From NCBI RefSeq assembly GCF_041146795.1, contig NC_135185.1, positions 27,959,529 through 28,023,528 on the forward strand: DNA of 64,000 bases, read 5' to 3'. The stretch is from Maylandia zebra (taxonomy: Eukaryota; Chordata; Actinopteri; Cichliformes; Cichlidae). Below, piece by piece: positions 1 through 10,248 of the stretch. How positions within the stretch are numbered: position 1 is the stretch's first letter; each line of letters begins with the position of its first letter. The notes below the pieces were generated by a model that was not told where the DNA came from, did not search any database, and saw only the letters and a program-made list of their open reading frames with translations. The position numbers and the translations under genes were made by a program.

Positions 1-1280
1 TTTGTGATAGACATCACATAGTGAGGTGCCACAAAAAACTACAAAAATGGTGCCTATGACCAACGAATGACGTTTGCCTGTTACCGCTGTCGCATGCGAG
101 CATGCAAGAATAAATGTTAAGCACCTAGGGTAGACTGACTCGATTAAATATTTCACCAGATTCACTCCAGAATAATTAAAACCTTGGAGAAGCAAAATAA
201 TAGCAAATGTAGAGGGCTGGGGTTGATCGTGCTGAAGGTGGAAGCATGATGGTGCGAGACAGATTTGCGGGCAGCATGAGCTTCAAACACAGGGGAGACT
301 TGGTTGTCAGGCAAGTGAGATCACAAGGAAACAAAGAGCTAGGCAAAACTAAGTTGGCCTTGGCAAAAGGTTTCAAAGGAAATTTGTGGTGCACTTGCAG
401 CATGTCTGTTTTTGTCTTTATCCATCAGCTTGTGACCTCTCCTCTTTGTTTTGTCTACTATTCTCTTCTCATTTTATAGTAATCTCTGCATTTTCTCTCT
501 TCATCTTCCTGCCATGGTGTTTTTTATCTCTCTTTTTTTTCCTCCCATGTTTTGGTTCCTCCCTCCCTCTCTCTGACCTCTGTTTCACTCTTCGTTCTGC
601 TATTCCATTTTGCTCTGTGATGGCTGCGCCCTCTTTAAATCTCTGTATTAGGAGGAAGGTAACACTTTGTCTTCATTCCTCCGCTCAATTCATCACCGAG
701 CGCCCTCGTTCTGACACTGGCTGCCATTATCTCCTTAGCACAACAGGCCCTTGAACATGCTGACCTGCTCATATAATTGTGTTGTTGTATCATAGCTGTA
801 AATGGGAAAATAAGTGTATAAGCAATGTGATGTGATGGATTATCTTATTCGAAGTTAAGTCAGAGGTCAATGATCTGGCTCATTCTGCGTGGGGATTGGC
901 TGTATTATTCCTCTTGTGGCTACTGAGAAGGCACAAAGGACACAGCTAAGCTCGTTCTTATGAGAGCCCTTTTCCATACCAAAAAAAGCTGTATAAGCTG
1001 GCCCAATATCAGCTGTAGCATTAGCTTCAAAACCTGCACACAACTATTGGAATCCTTTCTGCAACTTCACTGAAAGGAAGCATAAAATTATATAACAGCC
1101 ATGAAAATATCAGCAAGTCACCCAAAAGGTTAGGCCAAATTACTCGTCAATAGAACGTCAATTGTTTGTAGATGCCAGGAATCATCGTGATTAGCTGAAC
1201 GGGTCATCTCATGCTCTCTACCTCTTCCCTGCACGGGAAGGACAATTTGTGAACTGATGACAGCTGTCTGCTGCTTTCAG
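1..1280. other. no gene seen; probable CYTH3 intron
   Basis: No exon or recognisable repeat was found. The PH-domain exon of the cytohesin gene begins at 3,397, and the preceding cytohesin exons (Sec7 domain) were not found here. This stretch is therefore probably part of a long intron of that gene. Short open frames in it have no recognisable domain. Confidence 0.5.
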
Positions 1281-1868
1281 AGGAAACTTGAAGTGTTCAA
1301 AGAAGACCTGCAAGGAGACTATGCACACTTCCCAACAGTGAAGGAACAGGTTCAGGGACAGAGAGATGTGTCCTCTTTTGTTGACTTTGTTGATAAGCTG
1401 ATTGAAAACTTCAGCAAACGTTTTGATACCTTCAGCTTTGGACAGCAGCTCACAATGTTCATAAAGAACCCATTTGCCATCACTGATGTCAGAGGGTTCT
1501 CAAAGGAAGTCACACAGCACTTCAAGTGGGCAAATGCTGGGCCTCTTCAAATGCAACTGATTGATCTCCAAGCAGATGTGGCCCTGAAAGAGCAGTTTGG
1601 AAGAACTGAACCTGCCACTTTCTGGCCCCAAATGGTCTCTGAGACAGCTTTCCCAAATCTGAGGAAAGTAGCCCTGTACATCTTGACCATGTTTGGCTCC
1701 ACATACAGCTGTGAGGCAGCTTTCTCCACAATGAACATAATAAAAACTAAATATCGTTCCAGGCTCACCAATGAGCACCTACACATGTGTATGAGAATGG
1801 CCCTGACACCATTCCAGCCCAGATTTAAAATCCTAGTAGAGCAAACTAAAGCTCAATTCTCTCACTGA
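1281..1868 (+). pseudogene. hAT transposase C-terminal fragment
   Basis: About 195 codons remain open after a good splice acceptor (CTGCTTTCAG ending at 1,280). The end holds the hAT C-terminal dimerisation signature: FGSTYSCEAAFSTMNIIKTK followed by YRSRLTNEHLHMCMRMAL. This matches the domesticated or mobile SPIN-DOC/ZBED-like hAT proteins common in fish. The N-terminal BED finger and most of the catalytic core are absent, so this is a remnant. An element end is visible downstream near 2,339, where the sequence finishes in ACCCCTG, the reverse complement of the usual hAT CAGGGGT terminus. No left terminus was found. It lies in a probable intron of the cytohesin gene, in the same orientation. 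Confidence 0.75.
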
Positions 1869-2339
1869 ACAACAGAAAGTGGGGACGTGGAATATAAGGG
1901 GGTGAAAGAAAGAGAAACTGTAAAATTGTTAAAATGTTTTGATGTTATCTGTTGAAAATGTATTGAGACTGTTAAGTCGAGATGTAAAATGTAAAGAAAA
2001 AGGGAAACTTTTTTTTCTGAAATTAAGCACTTTGTTTTAAGATGCACAATTTAGCCAGTTTATTTATTTTCTCTAATTCATTTTAAACAGCAGCCCTATA
2101 TCTAATGTAGGTCTACTGTGTGTTTCAGTGTTAACAATAAATTTTGTTGAAATGTTTTTAACTTGTATTTTCATTGATTTGAAAGTCTATTGTTCAAAAG
2201 TTCAGATATAAATTTAAAAAAAAAAAAGGTTTCTTCTCTATCACAATCATAACGTAAGTTAGACATTATGATGTCCCGGACCTCTGCTTGAGAAGATTTT
2301 CTCCAACTGGACCTCCTCAAATGTTAGTTTAATACCCCT
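1869..2339 (+). mobile_element. 3' non-coding part of the hAT element
   Basis: AT-rich tail after the transposase stop, with an AATAAA near 2,137 and a final TTAATACCCCTG that looks like a hAT terminal repeat. The 8 bases after it (GTCTAGGC) could be a target duplication, but no partner was found upstream. Confidence 0.5.
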
Positions 2340-2363
2340 GGTCTAGGCCATCTGGCCGAGGCC

Positions 2364-2365
<2 letters not shown>

Positions 2366-2446
<81 letters not shown>
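2366..2446. repeat. (TG)n microsatellite
   Basis: About 40 uninterrupted TG units. Open frames that read through it as Cys-Val or Thr-His runs are artefacts. Confidence 0.98.
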
Positions 2447-2447
<1 letters not shown>

Positions 2448-2940
2448 TCTTTGGACATGCAAGTGGGTTAGGTTAATACTAAATTTCCTATTGTTGTCAA
2501 TGTGTGCAAACAGTTGTCTGTCTCTCTGTGTTAGCTCTGCGACAGGCTGGCGATCTGTCCAGGTTGTACCTGCCTCGTGCCCTATGGCAGCTGGGATTGG
2601 CTCCAGCCCATCCATTCATCCACCAACTCAAACTCTTAAAGTTTAATCATAGCAACAAATTTTCATAAAAACTACATTTATTTGAGCTTTCTGTAAACAA
2701 AACAAACTGATGATAGCTCTGTATATTAAGTGTACATGTGGTTCCCTGGACTGCAGCAGAGTAAAACTTCTATTTCGTTAACTAGTCCAATAAATCATAC
2801 TGGGTGTTAGGATGATAATCTGAGTCACATAAGCATTACGTTATTTATTTACATCAGTGACAGCTGCTTTGTGCACATTTCATCCAGTCAGCAAACAAGT
2901 TATTATGAAGATTATATGTTGACATAATGCATTAAAATGT

Positions 2941-3015
2941 CACCCTATGACAGCTGGGATAGGCTCCAGCGCTCCCCCGCGACCCTGAAAAGGACAAACG
3001 CAAGCAGATGGATGC
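2941..3015 (+). repeat. SINE-like 3' tail fragment
   Basis: Contains GACAGCTGGGATAGGCTCCA followed by CCCCCGCGACCCTGAAAAGG, the common fish SINE tail that ends in a repeated GATGGATG-type stretch. Weaker relatives lie at about 2,570-2,615 (CAGCTGGGATTGGCTCCAGC) and 58,850-58,945. Confidence 0.6.
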
Positions 3016-3544
3016 ATTAAAATGTTTCCAAGACTGTCACTGCAACAATCACAGGCCATTATTTATTTTTTTCCTGCTGCTTTCTATTTAAAAAGTGTCA
3101 GGCTTTTCTCAAATCGGGTCAGGGCGCTGCTTCTCTTAGCTGTCGCATGTATGTGTTCGTATGTGTCTGTGATTCCTCCTGGAGGAGAAACACCTTCATT
3201 CCCCTCCAGACCATTGCCCTTGCAGGCATCGGTCCCAAGGGATTGAGGGATAAGGGTCTGATTCGGTCTTATAATGCTGGGAAATGTTGATTAGAACCAG
3301 ATGTGGAATGTGGAACAAAGCAGGTTAGCTTCCACATACACGAACAGATTCACCTTTTCAGTTTACCGTCATACGCTGTTTGTTTCTCCCTCGCAGGTGG
3401 CCGAGTGAAGACGTGGAAGAGGAGGTGGTTTATTCTGACTGACAACTGCCTCTATTACTTTGAATACACAACAGTAAGTAGGCAATTTGGTGTGTGCACG
3501 TGTGTGTGTGTCAGGACAGAATTTGACCATTTCATGGTGCACAA

Positions 3545-4122
3545 TGGTGAAGGTGTGCTTTTCTTCTATTTGATCTCAAAAAGCTCCTAAAACAGTCAGT
3601 GATCACTGTTGACCTCCCTCGGCTTTTATTACCGCTACTTTTATCCAGTGGGAAAATAGTTAGCTTGTTTATATTATCCTAACATAGCTGTGTCGCTAGC
3701 GGTCACGTAGCACATCATTATATACCAGCTAGCCAAACTTCAGTAACCCTACAAACGTCACTGCTTTTTAGTTTTCTGTCTTCATTTATGTTGGAAGTGA
3801 TAGCAGAGCTGTACGTTTTAATTTGTTTCCAAAACCCTGCAGTCAGGACATGCTATATTGTATTTAGATAGAAGCTAGCGAGCTAACTTCCTGCTAACTT
3901 CTAACTCCGTTAAATGTCATAAATTCCGTTTTCATGGATGCCTGGATGCTAAACTCAATTGTTACACCTGGTAGAGCAGAACGCTGATCATTTTATTAAA
4001 GATGAAAGACTTTAGACAGTTTTTCAACTCTCAGTAATGCCATAGTGATCGTTTGATATATGGACCTGCAGCGGAGTTTAGGTCCAGACACGGCTAGTGA
4101 CGTCAGACTTAACGACCGGATA
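3545..4122 (+). repeat. interspersed repeat in CYTH3 intron, partner at 32-37 kb
   Basis: Runs from CTTCTATTTGATCTCAAAAA to GTGACGTCAGACTTAACG. Nearly the same sequence occurs at 32,106-32,606 and resumes at 36,941-37,193, where a LINE splits it and about 200 extra bases are present. The fuller copy has GGGCCTAAA facing outward-inverted near both ends, suggesting a non-autonomous DNA element. This copy lacks the left end. Confidence 0.65.
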
Positions 4123-4731
4123 AGCCAAGTGTCTCCCTCAAGCCCACGACCATGAATCCCTCAGCACATACAAACGCCTTCTGTGGTGGGGGGCATACGC
4201 AGAGCCAGCTGTGAGCAGCTCTCCCAGGACATTTCCTCCCCCCCACGCTTTGCCACCTTATTAGAAGGAAGATGACAAGCAGGACATGGGGCTGTTCCTC
4301 AAGAGCTCTCACAACACACACACACACACATCTGGCCCCGCAGACACAATGGGGGGATGGAGAGAGTCGGGTTACATCTCCTTTGGGTGACCAGGATGAA
4401 TTAAAAACCTTCAAAGTGCTTTAATCGAACCTTGATTTTTACTTAGATGCATTCAGACTTAACATAAAGGTTAAAAATGGCAACTAAATAGCAAATGTGT
4501 TGCATCAAAAACTCTGGGAAATTTTTGTGACACACATATTTTTGAGGTCTTGTTATTTGAAACTGTAAAACTCCACGCTAGAAAACAAAAAATACTAAAT
4601 GTCTTCAATATTACCAGTGATGATAAAAGTGTGAAGGTTGTTTGCAATTACGTTTTTTACAAATTCTTGTTTTTTTTTTTTTTTTTAATGAATCATATTC
4701 TGTCCCACCAACAAACAAGACAGCCAGCATA

Positions 4732-5070
4732 GCCTGTATATGAAAGATGGATAATTAAAAAAAAATAAAAATCACATTTTGGTTTTTGTCATTTTTGGGA
4801 GGATCTGGCTCAGAAACACTCGTCCAGAAGCATCTTGTCAATCACATCTCATCATGCCCTGCTTTATCATCTATTTTACCATGATGGTTCCATAATTTAT
4901 AGAATAACATCATATTATATCAATCATACCTGAAACATGCAACTGAGACCATAAACTCACCGGAACGGTGTTTATTGAATTCATAAATCAGGTTAGCAAA
5001 TAGTTAGTTTCTGTCCAGACTACTTTTTAAAAATTGGAGGCTACATCCATCTTTTATATACAGTCTGTGA
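4732..5070. repeat. MITE with TATATACAGTCT-type ends
   Basis: Left end reads GCCTGTATATGAAAGATGGA and right end TCCATCTTTTATATACAGTC, an imperfect inverted repeat around roughly 335 bp. A second copy with the same ends is at 44,734-45,134 inside an IVD intron. Confidence 0.6.
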
Positions 5071-7199
5071 CTGGGTCATGGCAGCCATGCTAGCTGCTAC
5101 AGCATAAGGCTAAAGGTGTCACAGGTGATGTGACAATGATCCAGGCGGATCTTTTGTCACTGTGACTTCATTTGCACATAGATATGATTATTGTCTTCAT
5201 TTTATGTGGTGGTAAAATGATGTGCATGCAAATGAATAAGTGATACTGAGGACTGTTTTTCTGTGTCTCTTCAGGATAAAGAGCCTCGTGGATGAGCCGA
5301 GAAAACCTGTAAGAAACACCTCCTGTCCCTGCGAATAAATCCTCCTCTCATTTAAATTTAAATACCTTTGCACTGCCAAAAAAATCCAAAACACACAAAC
5401 AATGTGTTCTCGGATTCTTTCATCATGTAAATCAACAGTTTCATGATTTTTCTTTAGAACTGCTTTGAGCTCTACAACCCCAACCATAAAGGTCAGGTAA
5501 TCAAGGCCTGCAAAACGGAGGCGGATGGACGCGTCGTCGAGGGAAACCACGTAGTGTACAGGATATCTGCCCCCACCCCGGAGGAGAAAGAAGAGTGGAT
5601 CAAATCCATCAAGTAAGAGACGCTGCGTTAGTGTGGATCCATTTACACTGAGAGGGCACTTAGCCAACGCCTGCCTGCTCCCATGTGGGACTTTCTCATG
5701 TCTGACCTTGACTGTGAGAAGCCCAAACGCGCACACACATACACGGAGCTGCGAGCTTAATCATAACTATGCTTGAGGCTTGAGTACACACACACACGCA
5801 GGCTGGTGACTAACTGACTCATTTTCTCACACTTCCATGCAGATAACACTCGGAGGTGATGTCTGCTCTGCTGGATAAGCACACTTGCCTTTGATTAGCG
5901 CGCAACAAGAAAGGGGGGGGGAACACACACACACCTGCTCAGATTCGGCGCACTGCTGTACACTTAAAAACATAATGACAGTTTTAATGCATTCCCATCC
6001 AAACACTTGTTAAACACAGAGAGGAGTGGAGGTGCTGCTGCAAATTGGACCCACTGGGTAACTTTCGAGCATGCTGGTTATGATCGGCTCTGTTTCAGTG
6101 CGATCAATATCAGGCGAAAAATTGTACTGCTGAATCTTCCCCGTGCCCTGATGAGATTTAAAAGCCCTTGGTGTGGAGAGATGTTTGATGAAAGTGGGGA
6201 AGGTTTAAGGGTGAGTTACTGGAATCTTATTTTGGTGAGCATGGCCTGGGGTATGGTTAAATAGACTGAAAACTGCTAATTTTCTTGGTTTAGAAAATTT
6301 CACATGGGGGGGGGGGGGGGACTGCTGGCTTGTCGTGGCTGCACATCATGAAGTCTCCTCCTGTCACTTTGGCAGTGGAATGATTACACATTAGACTCAG
6401 CGGGGCAGAGCTGTGCTGCCGCAACCACACTCCGGGGCGGCAGACTGTCCTGTGGTCAGCAGATTTCACACAAGCACGCGACTATACACAGACACACACA
6501 CACACACTGTCCGGCCCTGATTCAACCTGCAAGGCTGGAAACTGCTGTTGTAGAAACTGTTCTGCACTTGCACACGTCAGCCGTCATGGTGGTGGGAAAG
6601 CGGCTAATTACTCAGCGTTATTCCCATCAGCGATCTGTGACTCCGCTATAGAAGTCCAAGTTAAATACGCCGTGGTTGACGAGCAGCTGCGTTAATGGAA
6701 AAACTTGAAGTTGTAATTTTTACAATTTTATGGCAGCTCCGTATCACATGTGCGAGGTGAAAGATGCTCTTTGTGACAAACCCACATGATTCGCACTTTC
6801 ACCCACAGTACCACTTTGCTTCGTGACGTGTTGGAGCTTTTTTTAGCTTGTGTTGACTTTACAGCCCGCAGCTCATTTTGGTTCAGTCTCTCACCTTCAC
6901 AGCACAGCAGTGCTTAATGCACGCAAAGTTAGCAACTACCTCACTGAAATATTGGAGAAGAAAAAATGCACATCAACTTAAAAGCTCATGAGCTTGCAGC
7001 ATGTCTGCTCCATCCTAAAATTCTGTTACTCAATATTTGACTTCCACTGAACTAAGATACACAATTATCAGTCGCACAGATTTCTAGCTCAGCGAGTGTG
7101 TGTGTGTGTGAAGAACAGCGTTCAGTGTAAGTGCCAGATTTTGGTGCTGATGAACTTGTAGATGGGTGATTTATTTCAACTATACAGACAAAACAGGAT

Positions 7200-7325
7200 G
7201 GATAGGATAGAGATATCCAGTTCAAGGTGATGGGAGGGGGTGTAGCCTTCCCCAGCTGTCATGGGGTGAGAGGCAGGGTACATCCCGGAAAAACCATCAG
7301 CCTGTCACAGGGCTGACACAGACAG
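7200..7325 (+). repeat. degenerate SINE-like repeat
   Basis: Contains the CCCCAGCTGTCATGGGGTGA and CAGCCTGTCACAGGGCTGAC phrases typical of fish tRNA-SINE/LINE tails, including the run of GACACAGACAGA. It sits in the last intron of CYTH3. Confidence 0.5.
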
Positions 7326-7475
7326 ACTAGATAGAAGCAGTTTTGCTGATATTAAAAATAGGTGTTGTCGTTGTTAAATCTGTTCCTTCCTGTCCTCCAC
7401 AGAGCAAGCATCATCAGGGATCCTTTCTACGACATGCTGGCCACCAGGAAGAGGAGGATAGCCAACAAGAAATGA

Positions 7476-8392
7476 TGATGACTCCCCCTCACTTACGTCA
7501 AGTGTCAGCAGCATTTCTGTCATCAGAGGAATCCTTGTGTGTATGTGTGTGTGTTTAAGAGTCTCAAAGGCGTCCGATTCATACGTTCTCCGTCAGCCCT
7601 GCGGGACATGCAGTAAAACATATGGGACTGACGTGGATCATCCCTACTTCTGCCTGAAGATTTGTCTGCACCTCAGTTCTTGGCTGTTGGGAATTAAAGA
7701 TTCAAATTCAGTCTGCTACAGGCAAAAAATATAATTAAAAAAAGAAGGTAAATTCTCACCACACTAGACGACGATGGAGAACAGCATGAGGACTTCATGT
7801 AACTGGAGATGGCCAAAGCTGTAATCATTAGTCTTTTCGTCATGCCCTAATGTGAGACTACCCCCTGCTGGACACATAAGGTGCTGCAACACATTGGGAG
7901 GATTTGAAAGCTGAATGTTCAGCTCCCAGCCACTCAGACCAACTTGTCTGGTCTCAGCGTTTTATTACCTTCACCTCCTTCGACAACTGCCAACAATATT
8001 TTGTAGATAATTCGCAACTACAGAAAGCCTCAAGCTCATCAGTCAGCTGGTCTGATTAATGTAGCCTTTAAGTGACTGTACCTGTATATGCAAACATACT
8101 CAACATGGGCTCGTACACGTCCATTTACGATATTTCCTTTTTAAAGGCAAACCAAGTCGTGTGTAACAAAGCCTGCCAGCAGTAACGCATCATATTAACT
8201 CACATAGTGAAGATCCACCTCTGCGATCGTTTCTTTTGTATTTATTTTCTCATCTTTTCACAAAAAAGCAGCCCTCCCCCCCGACTCACATTATGCATGT
8301 ATAGTATATAATTTACATACTGTTTTGTTTTTTCTGTATTGTGTTCACGTAGTGTGGAAATCATAATGGCTGTAGCCTTTACCTGTTCATTC
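7476..8392 (+). other. probable CYTH3 3' UTR and downstream DNA
   Basis: AT-rich non-coding sequence after the CYTH3 stop. No other gene is seen. An ATTAAA at about 7,693 could be a weak polyadenylation signal. Confidence 0.4.
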
Positions 8393-9047
8393 TGTCATGG
8401 TCCTGGGTCGAGCAACCCAGTGTTTGAGTTTTATGTATCTTTTGTATTCATTTGTGCCCTAGTTTAGCTCATCTAGTTTATTTTGAGATTGCTGTTTAGT
8501 CCTTTGTTCCTTAGTTGTTTAAGTCATCTTCCCTTGTACTAAGTCTCCCTGGTTCATGCGTCACGTCTGCGTGGTTATGTTTAGTTCATGTCATGTCTAA
8601 TCTCCATGTTTCCTGTTTTACTTTGAAAGTCTGTATTCAATGTCAGGGTATTTAGTTTCACTTCTCCTGTCGTTAGGTTCATGTGTGTCAGCTGTGCTCC
8701 CATGTGTGGCCAGTTCCCCTGATCATCCCTCATGTATATTTAGTCTCTGTGTTTCATACAGTCTGTGTCGCGTCGTCTGTGTTCCCACCCTCCATGTTTT
8801 CACAGCCAGTCTTTGTATTCATAGTTATGGTTTTCTGTGTCTTCATAGTTTATCATAGCATCAGTTTCCCAGTTTGGTTATAGTTTAGTTTTGTCTTGTC
8901 ACTGCGCTTCTGCCTTGTTTGCACTCCGTATCATCAGCCACAATAAAGGCTCGCTTTTCGTTCGAACTGAGTTTTGTGTCCTCGCCTGTGTCTGCACCTG
9001 AGTCCTCCACACACTCTCCACACGGTCTGCCACAGCGGACCGTGACA
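8393..9047 (+). mobile_element. solo LTR with 5-bp target duplication
   Basis: The 655-bp unit starts TGTCATGGTCC and ends GGACCGTGACA, inverted ends of LTR type (TG...CA). It is flanked by CATTC on both sides (8,388-8,392 and 9,048-9,052), a perfect 5-bp target duplication. An AATAAA at about 8,942 is placed as expected for the R region of an LTR reading on +. No internal retrotransposon sequence lies next to it, so it is most likely the product of LTR-LTR recombination. I cannot name the family; a Gypsy/ERV-type LTR is likely from length and TSD. Confidence 0.85.
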
Positions 9048-9318
9048 CATTCCCTTTGTTTCGTTCCTCTTCGAAGCAGGTGGATTTCTGTGATTGATGT
9101 TAACACGTTTTTTTCCAAGTCCTGAGTTCCACTGAGCAGCAGTTGAGATGTTTAAGCTCCAGGCTTTGTGTTCATACAAGTATATATTAATATTCTTCAT
9201 CATAAATGTTCAACAGGTTTCTTTTTAGCCGATAGCTAGGAGAAATTACAGCAAATAAGCCCATTTGAGAAAACAAAAGAAAGAAAAAGAAAGGGGGATA
9301 GTTTAAATTTTAAAACAC

Positions 9319-9324
9319 TTTATT
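9319..9324 (-). promoter_or_regulatory. AATAAA polyadenylation signal, probable USP42 3' end
   Basis: TTTATT on +, i.e. AATAAA on -, about 470 bases downstream of the stop of USP42 copy A. It marks the likely end of that transcription unit, tail to tail with CYTH3. Confidence 0.5.
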
Positions 9325-9792
9325 CCTAATGAAGAAGCACCACGTCAATAAAGTTGATGTCATTCCTCTGCTGTTGTTAAAATTCGGTTGATGGATCTGA
9401 AATGACAAAGATGAGGTCTTAGTGAAGAGAAACTATTAGTAGCTATTAGAGTCATTGTTTCAGGTCACTGGGAAATCCACTGCCGCTGATTTGGCTGTAA
9501 CCTACAAAACAGGGTTTGATGGTTTAAAATTGGACTAGCTCATCAGCACCATTTAATTCAGCATTCCTGTGATTTTGGAGACTAAATATAAATACCTGGT
9601 TGTCCATTGAGATGGCCGTAACTTGAACAGTTTGCCGGTGTGGTATGATTGGAAGGTAGTAGATGGCCACCGCTGCCGTCAGCGTAGTCTGTGCAGCGAC
9701 GTTTTTCCGGTGGAAAGCCATTGTCATGTTCAAAGTCTCTGTCAGAGTGGTGTCGCTTGCGGCTCTCCCTTTCCTCGCTGCTTCTGTTTCTG

Positions 9793-10248
9793 TGGCTCAG
9801 AGCACTGGGCTGTGCAGTTCGGGATCGCTGTCCCGATGGCTCTTCTTTTTCTTTTTCTTCTTCATTTCCGCAGCTCTGTCTGAATCTCCGTCAGAACTTC
9901 TACGGGATGACAGAGAACCAATCACATTGTTTAACAAAACCAAGATCTCAAGCTTTACGGCCAGCCTAAGACAGAAAAAGTGACCCATTATCAATAAAAT
10001 GATGAAAATTCTTTCCGTTTTTAAGAAAATATTAATACTGATAGTGAGCTTTAACCCCATATTATTTTCAAAAAAAATCTAGCTTAAAACAAACAAATAC
10101 ATTTCCTTCTGTTTTCATTAAAGGATGGAGAGAAAGATGGCAATACGCACCCACTCTCATGGTGTCTGTCTTTATCCTTTGATTTCTTCTTTTTCTTACT
10201 CTTTTTGTGTTTTTTTTAGTGTGGCGGGCCTCAGAGCTGTCGTCCCTG
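9793..10248. repeat. duplicated block, copy A of USP42 3' end
   Basis: Matches 17,161-17,614 with a handful of substitutions and a 2-nt difference in a T run. It holds the last USP42 intron and parts of the two flanking exons. The match resumes at 12,991-13,073 (against 17,615-17,683) after an inserted element. Confidence 0.95.

Larger units (their letters stand above)
3397..7475 (+). pseudogene. CYTH3: CYTH3 (cytohesin-3) last exons, one exon damaged
   Basis: Cytohesins are Sec7-type exchange factors for ARF GTPases; the PH domain binds phosphoinositides and brings them to the plasma membrane. Four exons are visible: 3,397-3,473 ([20 protein letters not shown], start of the PH domain), 5,275-5,308, 5,458-5,612 ([20 protein letters not shown] through [11 protein letters not shown]) and 7,403-7,475 (ending ATRKRRIANKK, then TGA). 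That ending is the cytohesin-3 type; cytohesin-1 ends differently. All exons have AG and GT borders. The second exon is only 34 nt where the family has 72 nt (24 codons): it reads DKEPR, then the frame of VDEPRKP, with 38 nt missing between. Spliced as is, the frame shifts and stops at once. The Sec7 part would lie left of the window. This is either a pseudogene or an assembly gap. Confidence 0.8.

Noticed and set aside
2343..2646. Open frames of alternating Cys-Val or Thr-His
   Set aside because: They are translations of the (TG)n microsatellite. The same holds at about 19,300-19,500 and 62,650-63,085.
9611..9796. A longer C-terminus for USP42 copy A in another frame (SSEERESRKRHHSDRDFEHD)
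   Set aside because: It is open and basic, so it might be former coding sequence, but both copies have TGA after ELHSPVL in the frame that matches the rest. I kept the stop.
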